The position numbers were made by a program, and so were the translations under genes. The notes under the pieces were generated by a model that searched no databases, was not told the origin of the DNA, and saw only the letters and a list, made by a program, of their open reading frames with translations. DNA of 64,000 nt from an uncultured Roseburia sp. (GTDB lineage: Bacteria > Bacillota > Clostridia > Lachnospirales > Lachnospiraceae), in the NCBI GenBank assembly GCA_900542495.1, contig UQNW01000010.1, forward strand, positions 47,188 to 111,187, given 5' to 3'. Below, one piece after another: positions 1-7,842 of this stretch (the first letter of the stretch is position 1; each line of letters starts with the position of its first letter).

Positions 1-686
1 CTGTCACAGGCAATTTCTCCCCACTCATCAATATTTCGTAACAGACTGTTCATTATCGGATTACACCAGAAAATCAATTTTAAGAAAATCCCTATTTTTT
101 TCATTTCCAAAATATGCTGTCTGATATGTACTAACTCGTGATAAAGTATGGTTACAAGTTCTCTTTCCTCATAGTCCTGTACTGGGAAAATAATTTTCTT
201 ATTCCACCAGCCAACAACAATTGGAGAAGTCACGGCGTAGTTCTGATACAATGTGACCTTCCTTTTCATTTCGAGTTCCTGCAAAATTTTACTGCACATA
301 TCTTCTGGCTGCTGATATGCAAAGCTTTTTTTCAAAATACTTTTAAATTTCCAATATTCCTTGATATAGTTTCCTAAATTAAATATCACGCCGAGAATCC
401 ATATCCCTGCTATCAAACATTCTGCCATGTAAATGAACGGTGTCTGCAAAAACAAAGTTCCATAATATGAGCCATGACTTCCCGGAACATGCGTAGAAAT
501 CTTCAGATAAATAAACATTACCGGAAAAATGAAAAAAGCTTCCACAATTCCGAGCATCGGATACACATATTTCAATTTTTTCTTCTTCGCCATACCGCTT
601 TTTGCTATTATCCAAAATCCATAAGCAATCACACCTGCAAATGAATTAAGCAGAAGAATATAGAACATTTCATTAGACCATCTCAT
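1..686 (-). CDS. BlaR1/MecR1-type M56 zinc peptidase, partial at left edge
   Basis: The reading frame is open from an ATG at 686 to the window edge (about 228 residues), so the C-terminal part lies outside. Seen: an N-terminal part with several hydrophobic segments, then HELVH, the zinc-binding motif of peptidase family M56 (codons near 130-145), followed by a further hydrophobic stretch and DEWGEIACD, which matches the third conserved motif with the distal Glu. A GGAG lies 9 bases before the ATG. Family members are membrane sensor proteases that inactivate a BlaI/MecI repressor after sensing cell-wall damage or beta-lactams. Usually the repressor gene sits directly upstream; here it does not, and the nearest BlaI-like gene is at 11012-11392. 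Whether a sensor domain follows cannot be seen. Confidence 0.85.
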   Translation of the reverse strand, partial: MRWSNEMFYILLLNSFAGVIAYGFWIIAKSGMAKKKKLKYVYPMLGIVEAFFIFPVMFIYLKISTHVPGSHGSYYGTLFLQTPFIYMAECLIAGIWILGVIFNLGNYIKEYWKFKSILKKSFAYQQPEDMCSKILQELEMKRKVTLYQNYAVTSPIVVGWWNKKIIFPVQDYEERELVTILYHELVHIRQHILEMKKIGIFLKLIFWCNPIMNSLLRNIDEWGEIACD

Positions 687-775
687 TCGTGTTTCTCCAT
701 AAATTACTTTTTCTGGCTATTATTTCCTTGCGTAAATACATAGATAATGTCTTCTCTACCCATATTGATTTATTT

Positions 776-792
776 CATTGACTTATCCTCCT
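776..792 (-). other. Orphan Shine-Dalgarno and two-codon ORF upstream of the M56 gene
   Basis: On the minus strand a perfect AGGAGG (787-792) precedes an ATG at 778 that is followed at once by AAA and the stop TAA. In most M56 loci the BlaI repressor starts at this place. The likely reading is that the repressor gene was deleted and only its translation start remains. The rest of 687-959 is AT-rich spacer in which I see no other gene. Confidence 0.4.
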
Positions 793-959
793 AAAAACTA
801 AGTCTATAGTAATATTAATATACTTAATCTTTATTTTCATCATATTTTTACTTTCCGTTAATATTATATAATTATCCATTCATTTATATTATGTAAAAAT
901 AAAGTTATTCTATCTATTGTTTCAAATGTTAATAAGAATATTACATCATGGAGTTATAT

Positions 960-1235
960 ATGTCAAAAAAAGATACTTCAAAAACATCCGAACCCAAATT
1001 TGAAAATATTGATTATTATCATACAATTTCATTAAATCTGAATCACTACCGCCGATGCATGGGATATACACAAGCCATGCTTGCAGAAAAAGTTGATTTA
1101 ACTTCCTCGTATCTAAGTCAGATTGAGTCCATCAACACGGTACGTTCGTTTTCTATGGAAACATTTTTTGATTTAGCCCGCGCACTGGAAATCGAACCTT
1201 ATAAATTACTAAAACCTTTAGATGACGACATGTAG
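960..1235 (+). CDS. XRE-family helix-turn-helix regulator
   Basis: A 91-residue protein. Residues about 20-75 form a Cro/C1-type helix-turn-helix: the segment with NLNHYRRCMGYTQAMLAEK followed by LTSSYLSQIES and the closing FFDLARALEIEP are the expected helices. An in-frame ATG also exists at 948, but GGAG at 950-953 lies 6 bases before the ATG at 960, so the shorter start is preferred. There is no effector domain. It is convergent with the sigma-factor gene, ending 16 bases from that gene's stop. It probably represses a local promoter; the target is unknown. Confidence 0.8.
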   Translation: MSKKDTSKTSEPKFENIDYYHTISLNLNHYRRCMGYTQAMLAEKVDLTSSYLSQIESINTVRSFSMETFFDLARALEIEPYKLLKPLDDDM

Positions 1236-1250
1236 GTTCACCCCTCTCTA

Positions 1251-1772
1251 TCAAAAGATGTTTTCTCCTGAAAGCATCTTTTTCTTTATTCTGTTCACAT
1301 ACTGTCGTGATACATTTAATTCTGCTGCAATTTCTTTATCATCTTTTCCAGTCAGAATCCCTTGAAGGATTACTCTCTGCTGTTCCGGTAATTTCTTTGA
1401 ATACTCTGACATATCTGTATAAAAAATCATATCATCATACGCATTTTCATGCACTTCAAAATCCATATCTTCCAATATAGCAGTTTCAGATTCAATTCTT
1501 TTCCGATGCTTACCATATAAATAGATGAATCGCGACTTCACAGCCTTCACAAGATAATTCACAACTTTTGCTTCCATATCAACCTGATCAATCTGCTCCA
1601 CTGCGCTATACAATGCAATTCTTAATTCCTGCTCTGCATCTTCCATCTCGCGTGTTCCAAAATTCCGGGCATAACTTTTAATTAATGGTTCATACTGCTT
1701 TAGTAATGCTTCAATTGCTGACTTGTCACCATTCTTATATGCACGTACTTTATCTATTGTAGTTTCTGTCAT
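1251..1772 (-). CDS. Small sigma-70-like factor (regions 2 and 4)
   Basis: A 173-residue protein with sigma region 2 at about residues 20-95 (MEDAEQELRIALYSAVEQID, then a region 2.3/2.4-like stretch ending KHRKR) and region 4 at about 128-170 (LPEQQRVILQGILTGKDDKE, then the helix-turn-helix IAAELNVSRQYVNRIKKKM). AAGGGTGA precedes the ATG. Regions 1 and 3 are absent, as in ECF and TcdR/UviA-like factors. It lies divergent from the 1963 and 2592 genes, about 190 bases from the first. By analogy with TcdR-like factors beside large leaderless proteins, it may direct the lysin genes, but no promoter match can be proved here. An AAACTA-N6-TAGTTT inverted repeat sits in its upstream region. Confidence 0.8.
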   Translation of the reverse strand: MTETTIDKVRAYKNGDKSAIEALLKQYEPLIKSYARNFGTREMEDAEQELRIALYSAVEQIDQVDMEAKVVNYLVKAVKSRFIYLYGKHRKRIESETAILEDMDFEVHENAYDDMIFYTDMSEYSKKLPEQQRVILQGILTGKDDKEIAAELNVSRQYVNRIKKKMLSGENIF

Positions 1773-1817
1773 AAAAATATCACCCTTGAGGTAATAAGCA
1801 TGATATTTTATTTTTAG

Positions 1818-1835
1818 AAACTATTTTTTTAGTTT
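1818..1835. promoter_or_regulatory. AAACTA-T6-TAGTTT inverted repeat
   Basis: A perfect 6-bp inverted repeat with six T residues between the arms, in the divergent region between the sigma factor and the 1963 gene. Related repeats occur at 6776-6801 and 6831-6846. It is a candidate operator; the binding protein is unknown. Confidence 0.4.
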
Positions 1836-1886
1836 ATATTATTTTTCTGTTTCATGCAACAAAATAACAATAAAATTTATTTTCTT

Positions 1887-1962
1887 GTTTCTATTTTGAA
1901 AACTGTTTGCTTCTTAATAGGTGATTTGCAAATCAAATATCACACACAAAGGAGATAAAATT
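1887..1962 (+). repeat. Palindromic leader, copy A (promoter to ribosome site)
   Basis: This stretch is nearly identical to 7657-7731. Shared elements in order are TTTCTATT, AAACT, TGCTTCTTAATA, a 23-bp core at 1921-1943 that is identical in both copies, CACA and AAAGGAGA before ATG. The core contains the perfect palindrome GATTTGCAAATC (1923-1934) inside outer arms GTGAT and ATCAC. The palindrome lies between a plausible promoter and the ribosome site, the position of an operator or a hairpin in the mRNA leader. Confidence 0.75.
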
Positions 1963-2496
1963 ATGTCAAATTATTTTTGCATCAACAAGAGTGGATTAAA
2001 AATTCCAGTTTACTCTGACACCAAAAAGACAAAACAGATAGGTACTCTCTACGACCGCGAAGCATTTGGATATGACTGTAATTGGGGTGGCGATGACTAT
2101 TTTTGCCGTATTGAATTCAGAAATTCTGCCGGGAAATTATCCGGTGGATATATTATTGATCCTCCTGCCAAGGCAATTACCCTCTGCTCTGATTATCCAT
2201 ATGGAACTGTTAAAATTGGTAAAGAAACCTTTTTAACTTTCCTGATGCGCAAATCCTGCCCTGTATACAAAGCTCGTGGTGGTTCATGGGGAAATGTAGC
2301 AGCAAATTGCCGGGTTGCATGCCGTACAGCTCTATCAGGTGACTCAAACCCTACCTGGAAAGGTATCAATTATGTAGAAAATACAAAAGGAGTATGGATT
2401 CCCGTAACCGGGGATGATGTTTCTTACGGTTTTGTAGATACTTCTTTAGCATCTGCATCAGGACATAGTTCTGTCGCAATGTACGGAAGCTGGTAA
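1963..2496 (+). CDS. Small protein of unknown function, possibly SH3-like, before the lysin gene
   Basis: A 177-residue protein starting at 1963, where AAAGGAGA lies 8 bases upstream; an upstream in-frame GTG at 1921 falls in the palindromic leader and is unlikely. Residues 1-70 (INKSGLKIPVYSDTKKTKQI, GTLYDREAF, a WGGDDYFCRIEF stretch) look like a bacterial SH3-type fold, and the second half repeats a similar pattern (MRKSCPVYKARGGSWGNVAAN, cut here to its core SCPVYKARGG). It has no signal peptide or membrane segment. It is 95 bases upstream of the lysin gene on the same strand. It may be a wall-binding partner of the lysin. The fold assignment is tentative. Confidence 0.6.
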   Translation: MSNYFCINKSGLKIPVYSDTKKTKQIGTLYDREAFGYDCNWGGDDYFCRIEFRNSAGKLSGGYIIDPPAKAITLCSDYPYGTVKIGKETFLTFLMRKSCPVYKARGGSWGNVAANCRVACRTALSGDSNPTWKGINYVENTKGVWIPVTGDDVSYGFVDTSLASASGHSSVAMYGSW

Positions 2497-2591
2497 TCTA
2501 ATCATTAAATTTATGTCGCAGACATTTTGCACTTTTTCAGATGTCTGCGACTACTATCCGAATTATATAATCCATCAAGGAGGAAAAAAAT

Positions 2592-4763
2592 ATGGCTGAC
2601 GAAATGGTAAAAGAAACTCAAGTATGGTTAAATAAAACCTATAAAGGAAAGACTGGATTCACTACATTTACCAATGAGGAATTAGATGGTGTAACTGGGC
2701 AGGGAACATTTAAACGTTTAATTCAGGCACTTCAGATTGAGTTAAATGAAGTTTACGGAAAAAATATAACAGTTGATGGTTCTTTTGGAAACGGCACTTT
2801 AAAAGCGCTTCCTTCTCAAATTGAATCTGGATTTCCACATAGTAACATTGTAAAAATTATTCAAGGATCATTTTGGTGCAAAGGATACTCTGCAGGTTCT
2901 ATTGATGGTGTTTTTGGCAACTTGGTAAAAAAAGCTGTCATATCCTTTGAGAAAGACGCTGGTTTAGATGAAACTGGAATTATTACTCCTGTCAAATTAC
3001 AGGGAATCATGAATACAGATGGTTATCGTTATTCTGGTGCTAATAACACACTTGCTTATTACCAGCATCTGGTTCAGAAAGCAATGAACCAAAAATATAG
3101 TTCTATCTTTGGTTTAGTAGCTCCTAATGGCATCTGGGAAAGGAAATCTCACAAAATACTTATCAAATGCTGTCAGAAAGAATGGGGTATATCCTCTCCC
3201 GATGGTGTATGGGGAAATAATACCAAATCAAAAGCACCTGCATTAAATATTGCTACTGGGACCAGCAATCCAAAATCTACTCTGCTCCTGCAGTGGGCAC
3301 TCACTGTTAATGACTTCTATACCGGAGCTTTTTCTGGCATATTTGATGAATCAATGTCCTCTGCCGTAACAGAATTCCAAAAATTCATGTGTCTTATTCC
3401 AGAATCATATGGTGCTGTTGATCAGAATACCTGGGCATCTCTGCTAAATAGCAAAGGTGACACATCACGCAGAGTAAAAGGACTGGATACTTCTTCTAAA
3501 TTAACTGAAGCATCTTTAAAAAATTTTATTACTCAGGGGATTACTGATATTGGAAGATACCTGACAAATGCAAATGGTGGAAAAGATAAAGCACTTACCT
3601 TAGAAGAACTTAATGCATTTCATAATGCTAATATGCATGTTTTTCCGATATATCAAACATCTGGAAATCATGAAGCGTATTTTTCATCAAATCAAGGACT
3701 AAAAGATGCTGAATTAGCTAAGGAAGCCGCACAAAAATTGAATTTTCCTTCTAATACAACAATCTACTTTGCTGTCGATTTCGATGTAAAAACAAAATCC
3801 ATAGAACAATGTATTGTTCCTTATTTCCGTCAGATTAATTCTGTTTTAAAATTATATTATAATGTAGGTGTCTATGGTCCAAGAGCTGTATGTAATGCAT
3901 TAACAGAAAAAAGACTTGTGACATCCAGTTTCGTAGCAGATATGTCCAGTGGATTTACAGGAAATATTGGACAGCCTATGCCTAAAAATTGGGCTTATGA
4001 GCAAATCCTTGAAACTACAATGAATGGAATCGACGTAGATAAATGTGTTGTTTCGCCAAGAAGAACAGGACTTATCTGGGAACCAAAGATCGATTATGCT
4101 CCTGTAAATGAAGATCTTGTAGCCAAATATGAAAAAGACTTACCGGATGTTTATGATGCTAAAAATCATTGTTTTTATGAAGGAACAAATCAGCTTGTTG
4201 TATATAATACTTTGAAAGCTGCTGGTCTTGGCATCTATGCATTAGCAGCTTTTCTCGGCAATATTCAAGCAGAAAAATTTGACACTGCGCTTTCTGGTCA
4301 TGATGGTTCTGTTGGCATTTGCCAGTGGCGCGATATATCTAATCCGTCTGCTGGAAGTAATGACGGTCTGCGCCGTACAAACTTTTTTGCATATGCTAAA
4401 GACTGCAATGAACAAAATCCTGAAAGTATTCAATTTCAAGCAAATTTTATACTTGAGGAATGTACATCTACCAGCAAGTATTGCGATTCACTAGCTATTA
4501 AGTGCTTTAATCTATTAAAAGATTCCTCTGATATACAAAGCACTTATATTGCTAGTGATTATGTAACAGCATTTTATGAACGACCATCCTTATGCAAAAC
4601 TATTGATGAAATTAATGCTTCGCAATACGATATTTCACGATTTGACATTGATGTTGCTAATTATTGTAATGGATATTATTATTTGGATACCCCTAAAAGG
4701 CGTGGCTACACAGAGGTCTACTATAAATATCTTCTAGACATGTTATCTGCTATGTCAATTTAA
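2592..4763 (+). CDS. Multidomain cell-wall hydrolase: PG-binding repeats, DUF1906, phage-type lysozyme
   Basis: A 723-residue protein with AAGGAGG before the ATG. Residues about 5-290 hold four or five peptidoglycan-binding-like repeats (VDGSFGNGT, IDGVFGNLVKKAVISFEK, SPDGVWGNNTKS, SGIFDESMSSAVTEFQ). Residues about 296-500 match the DUF1906 glycoside-hydrolase-like domain (KGLDTSS at the start, IYFAVDFDV near 395, YNVGVYGP, WAYEQI). Residues about 530-720 resemble the phage tail lysozyme domain (VYNTLKAAGLG, FLGNIQAEKF, GSVGICQWRD), in which the usual QHESGF is QAEKF, keeping the Glu. There is no signal peptide, unusual for a wall hydrolase, so release by lysis or a holin-like route is likely. 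A prophage origin is possible, but no other phage genes are present. Confidence 0.8.
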   Translation: MADEMVKETQVWLNKTYKGKTGFTTFTNEELDGVTGQGTFKRLIQALQIELNEVYGKNITVDGSFGNGTLKALPSQIESGFPHSNIVKIIQGSFWCKGYSAGSIDGVFGNLVKKAVISFEKDAGLDETGIITPVKLQGIMNTDGYRYSGANNTLAYYQHLVQKAMNQKYSSIFGLVAPNGIWERKSHKILIKCCQKEWGISSPDGVWGNNTKSKAPALNIATGTSNPKSTLLLQWALTVNDFYTGAFSGIFDESMSSAVTEFQKFMCLIPESYGAVDQNTWASLLNSKGDTSRRVKGLDTSSKLTEASLKNFITQGITDIGRYLTNANGGKDKALTLEELNAFHNANMHVFPIYQTSGNHEAYFSSNQGLKDAELAKEAAQKLNFPSNTTIYFAVDFDVKTKSIEQCIVPYFRQINSVLKLYYNVGVYGPRAVCNALTEKRLVTSSFVADMSSGFTGNIGQPMPKNWAYEQILETTMNGIDVDKCVVSPRRTGLIWEPKIDYAPVNEDLVAKYEKDLPDVYDAKNHCFYEGTNQLVVYNTLKAAGLGIYALAAFLGNIQAEKFDTALSGHDGSVGICQWRDISNPSAGSNDGLRRTNFFAYAKDCNEQNPESIQFQANFILEECTSTSKYCDSLAIKCFNLLKDSSDIQSTYIASDYVTAFYERPSLCKTIDEINASQYDISRFDIDVANYCNGYYYLDTPKRRGYTEVYYKYLLDMLSAMSI

Positions 4764-4770
4764 TTACGTT

Positions 4771-4801
4771 TTTAAAGCCTGTATTTTATACAGGCTTTAA
4801 A
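4771..4801. terminator. Bidirectional terminator between convergent genes
   Basis: A 14-bp perfect stem (arms 4771-4784 and 4788-4801, core AAAGCCTGTAT) with a TTT loop separates the lysin gene from the convergent RCC1-repeat gene. Confidence 0.85.
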
Positions 4802-4807
4802 TATTTT

Positions 4808-6697
4808 CTACAGTTCACACCAATCTATTTTCATCTCCGGCATCCAGAAAATCTGTTTTTTCCATGCAAGATATTCTTGTTCATCTAAATATTTAACGGA
4901 TTCTCCCTGACTGATGATATACACTTTTCCATCCCCGTCCTTATCATATTCCTCTGGAAAATTATCTGGATTTTCCGGGGCTTTTGGAATCTCCTCTACA
5001 CTGGCTGTAAGCACAAACTCGTTTTTATTTTCATCATACTGAAATACACTATACGGCCAAAAATCATCCTGATATATAAAACCTGAGTGAAGCGGCTTTG
5101 CCTTAATCACTCCGTTCTGATAATAATTACATCCCGCTGAATATTCAAATTCAAGTTCAAAAGCATTTTTTTCTTCTGAATACCGATAGACATATTCTGC
5201 CGAATCTCTCACACAAGTTCCTTCAATAAAAAATAGTAATTCTGCCGTACCATCGTCATCCACATCTGCCACCGCAACTCTTTCCGGACTATAATGCTGT
5301 GCCCTCTGTTCCTGAAACCGTTCCACATCTGTTCTGCCGTCCTGCTCTATATAAAAGCAGTATCTCCCATCCGGCAGAAATCCCGTTGTATCCAGTGTCT
5401 TGATTGCATTATAATATGTCTCATTGATCTTATCATCCTCCGAAAAACGAGGAACTTTACGTTTCAGTTTCTCCATATCGTAGTTTTTGTCTATCTCTTC
5501 CAATAAAGCTTCATTTTTTCTTGCAAGAACAGCCTCTTCGCTCTGGCTCTCCTTTCGCTCAATGTATTCTCTTTGTTTCCTGTTCAACATTTCTTCATCC
5601 CAGTCCAGCGGAAGAAACTCTGATGAGCAGACTGTGTCAAGCTCCGACACTTCATAATATTGCGGCAATACCACACTTTTGTCGCCGACACCCATTCCAC
5701 ATGCATAGAATGTGCCGTCTGTTTTTTCAATGATCGTATTATCCACATAATCATTACCGAATTCTTCCATATCGGTAATATCATCCTCTTTGGCTGAATA
5801 ATTCAAAAGTCCTGTCCACACGCGCTGCACGTCTTCTGCCACCTGCACCGGCGTTTCAATCATCGTGGCTTTATCCGTTCCGCAGTTTCCACTAAAGTTG
5901 TATCCCCACGTCCAGAGTGTTCCATCTTCCTTCAGTGCGGCGTGGTTAAACCATCCGCCTGTGATCATCTTCACATCTGTCAGAATCTGCTGTGGCATTG
6001 TGATACAATATCCCGTACTCTGATAATTCCAGATCATTCCCCATGTCCAGACTGTACCATCCTTTTTCAATGCAACTACATCATCACGTCCGCACCTCGC
6101 ATAACTGACATCTTCCAGCAAAAGTGCCGGACTGGTGACATACCGTTTTGTCGGATATGCCAAATCTTCCACTGGCATTTCTGTATGCTGCAATAACATA
6201 TAGGTAGAATCGTTTCCAAGACCATAAAGTTTCCCTTCCTCCGTCAGATAGACAACAAAATCTTTCTGGGAATAGTCCACATGCACAACGTGTTCTGCGA
6301 TTTTACTTTTTTCCTCATGAAATTCCTCGTCCGCATACCCAAGTCCAATCTGCGCATACTCATTATGCCCACTTCCCCAGAGCACACCATCCTCATCAAT
6401 GGTATACAGATTGAACTGGTCGCCACAGGATTTCATATAATAATCTTCGATTGTCTGTGCATCCAGCCGCATATCATAAAGATCGCCCGCGTCGAAAGAA
6501 TATCCTGTCTCTTCTTCTGTCTGCGTGTCACTTTCCGTCTGTGAAACAGTTTCGATGGAATTATTTTGAGTTTCATTTTCCTCCATAAACACCATTCCTA
6601 CAAAAATAATGACCGCCAATGCAATCGTTCCGCCTGTGATGCCGCACTTGATACGATTCTCTTTATTTGCAAAATACTGTTTGATTTTACTGCTCAT
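4808..6697 (-). CDS. Membrane-anchored RCC1-repeat protein
   Basis: A 629-residue protein. Residues about 17-37 are one membrane segment (GGTIALAVIIFVGMVFM), followed by a Thr/Glu-rich linker. Residues about 90-330 hold RCC1-type beta-propeller repeats (GVLWGSGHNEYAQ, GTVWTWGMIW, GTLWTWGYNFSGNCG, GTFYACGMG). Toward the C-terminus are two acidic loops, DVDDDGTAEL and DKDGDGKVY, that resemble calcium-binding or FG-GAP-like turns. The protein probably faces outside. It is divergent from the YARHG lipoprotein and shares with it a control region rich in AACTA repeats. Function unknown; RCC1 domains usually bind proteins. Confidence 0.75.
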   Translation of the reverse strand: MSSKIKQYFANKENRIKCGITGGTIALAVIIFVGMVFMEENETQNNSIETVSQTESDTQTEEETGYSFDAGDLYDMRLDAQTIEDYYMKSCGDQFNLYTIDEDGVLWGSGHNEYAQIGLGYADEEFHEEKSKIAEHVVHVDYSQKDFVVYLTEEGKLYGLGNDSTYMLLQHTEMPVEDLAYPTKRYVTSPALLLEDVSYARCGRDDVVALKKDGTVWTWGMIWNYQSTGYCITMPQQILTDVKMITGGWFNHAALKEDGTLWTWGYNFSGNCGTDKATMIETPVQVAEDVQRVWTGLLNYSAKEDDITDMEEFGNDYVDNTIIEKTDGTFYACGMGVGDKSVVLPQYYEVSELDTVCSSEFLPLDWDEEMLNRKQREYIERKESQSEEAVLARKNEALLEEIDKNYDMEKLKRKVPRFSEDDKINETYYNAIKTLDTTGFLPDGRYCFYIEQDGRTDVERFQEQRAQHYSPERVAVADVDDDGTAELLFFIEGTCVRDSAEYVYRYSEEKNAFELEFEYSAGCNYYQNGVIKAKPLHSGFIYQDDFWPYSVFQYDENKNEFVLTASVEEIPKAPENPDNFPEEYDKDGDGKVYIISQGESVKYLDEQEYLAWKKQIFWMPEMKIDWCEL

Positions 6698-6775
6698 ATT
6701 GCTTTCCCCCTATACTAATCTTCCACTTAACCAGATATTCCTATATGCTAAAGATAATGTGTATGATGTTTAAAT

Positions 6776-6870
6776 CTGTAAACTATATTTTCAGTTTACA
6801 GTATTTTATTTTTTTATGCAAGAAAGTATTAACTATATTTTTAGTTTTTTATTCTTTCAAAACTATATAC
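6776..6870. promoter_or_regulatory. Cluster of AACTATA inverted repeats in a divergent control region
   Basis: Three related elements lie between the RCC1 gene and the lipoprotein gene: CTGTAAACT (6776-6784) with its exact complement AGTTTACAG (6793-6801) after 8 bases; AACTA (6831-6835) with TAGTT (6842-6846) after 6 bases; and an AAAACTATATAC half-site near 6859-6870. The TGTA/TACA content of the first recalls BlaI/MecI operators. Candidate operators for both divergent genes. Confidence 0.5.
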
Positions 6871-6978
6871 GACCAAAGCTAAATGTGATAAGATAACATC
6901 TGTATTTTAACAACTTTATGAAAAAGAATTTCTATAAAGCACAGCAACCTATACGTTAAATTAAGGGAGAAATTAACC

Positions 6979-7641
6979 ATGAGAAAAAAATTTTTAGTTT
7001 GCATCTTATTACCATGCTGCATATTGATTGCTGCCTGCGGTCATACGGCTGATACGAAAAACGATCTTTTATCAGAAAATATAACATCTGACACCGAGAC
7101 AGATACCCAGACATCTGACTATGAAAAATACAACAACTATGGATCAACAGAAGAACAAATGGATGAAGCGATAACAGAAACCAGTGAAACTGCCTCCTCT
7201 TCAGAAGAAAACGATTTACCGGAACAATCTTTGCAGAAATACAGCGATGACTGGGACGAAAGCCAGATTTTGGAAGAACTCCAAAAACGGAACACCTATC
7301 ACGACTACTGCTCCTTTTACCCGGAGTATGTCCGATATATGGAAAATGTAATGGAAGTCCGGGATATTTCCATGAATATTTACCCGATTTATGCTACAGA
7401 TACAAGATATTATCAGGCTTCCGACTTTAGCAATGTCCCTCCGTTAATCATTCATCTGGCAAAAAATGAAATCTATGCCAGACACGGATACATTTTTAAA
7501 AATCAGGACTTAAATGCTTATTTTTTGAGCCAGCTCTGGTATTTACCGGAATTCGACTCGGAAACTTTTGATTCCTCTGTTTTCAATGAATATGAAAACG
7601 CGAATCTTCAATTATTGGTACAGCTTGATACTTACAAATAA
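6979..7641 (+). CDS. YARHG-domain lipoprotein
   Basis: A 220-residue protein with a lipoprotein signal: a short basic N-terminus, a hydrophobic stretch and a lipobox at IAAC (Cys20), so the mature protein is tethered to the outer membrane face. Residues 21-95 are an acidic Ser/Thr linker. The C-terminal part carries NEIYARHGYIFKNQDLNAYF, the signature of the YARHG domain, an extracellular module of unknown activity common in envelope proteins of Firmicutes. GGGAG lies 9 bases before the ATG. It is transcribed away from the RCC1 gene and followed by leader copy B. Confidence 0.8.
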   Translation: MRKKFLVCILLPCCILIAACGHTADTKNDLLSENITSDTETDTQTSDYEKYNNYGSTEEQMDEAITETSETASSSEENDLPEQSLQKYSDDWDESQILEELQKRNTYHDYCSFYPEYVRYMENVMEVRDISMNIYPIYATDTRYYQASDFSNVPPLIIHLAKNEIYARHGYIFKNQDLNAYFLSQLWYLPEFDSETFDSSVFNEYENANLQLLVQLDTYK

Positions 7642-7656
7642 AAAATTCCCTTTCTG

Positions 7657-7731
7657 GTTTCTATTCCTCAAACTATATGCTTCTTAATAAGTGATTTGCA
7701 AATCAAATATCACACATAAAGGAGAAAAATT
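7657..7731 (+). repeat. Palindromic leader, copy B
   Basis: Second copy of the leader at 1887-1962. The 23-bp core 7691-7713 is identical, including the palindrome GATTTGCAAATC (7693-7704), and both copies share TGCTTCTTAATA upstream and AAAGGAGA before ATG. It now precedes a broken gene. Confidence 0.75.
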
Positions 7732-7800
7732 ATGGTAGTAAAAGAGGAGAAACAGGAACCTATGTAAAATGGTTACAGCAGGGATTGCACATCACAATGA
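7732..7800 (+). pseudogene. Remnant of a peptidoglycan-binding protein gene
   Basis: The ATG at 7732 opens an 11-codon frame that stops at once. The frame beginning at 7733+1 reads GSKRGETGTYVKWLQQGLHI, a clear piece of a PG_binding_1-type repeat, and then becomes unrelated. The gene is thus truncated and frameshifted. With its intact leader it marks a lost or replaced sibling of the 1963/2592 genes. Confidence 0.65.
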
Positions 7801-7842
7801 TAATTGGCTGTTCTTCTTTATTTAATTTTATAGTTACAAATA

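Noticed and set aside
138..377. A plus-strand open frame of 79 codons at the left edge
   Set aside because: It is antisense to the M56 peptidase frame, which has the HELVH motif and a ribosome site.
379..615. A minus-strand open frame of 78 codons
   Set aside because: It is out of frame with, and lies inside, the M56 peptidase gene; its protein has no sensible pattern.
2592..4763. A prophage
   Set aside because: The lysin has phage-type domains, but no capsid, tail, portal, terminase or integrase genes lie around it.
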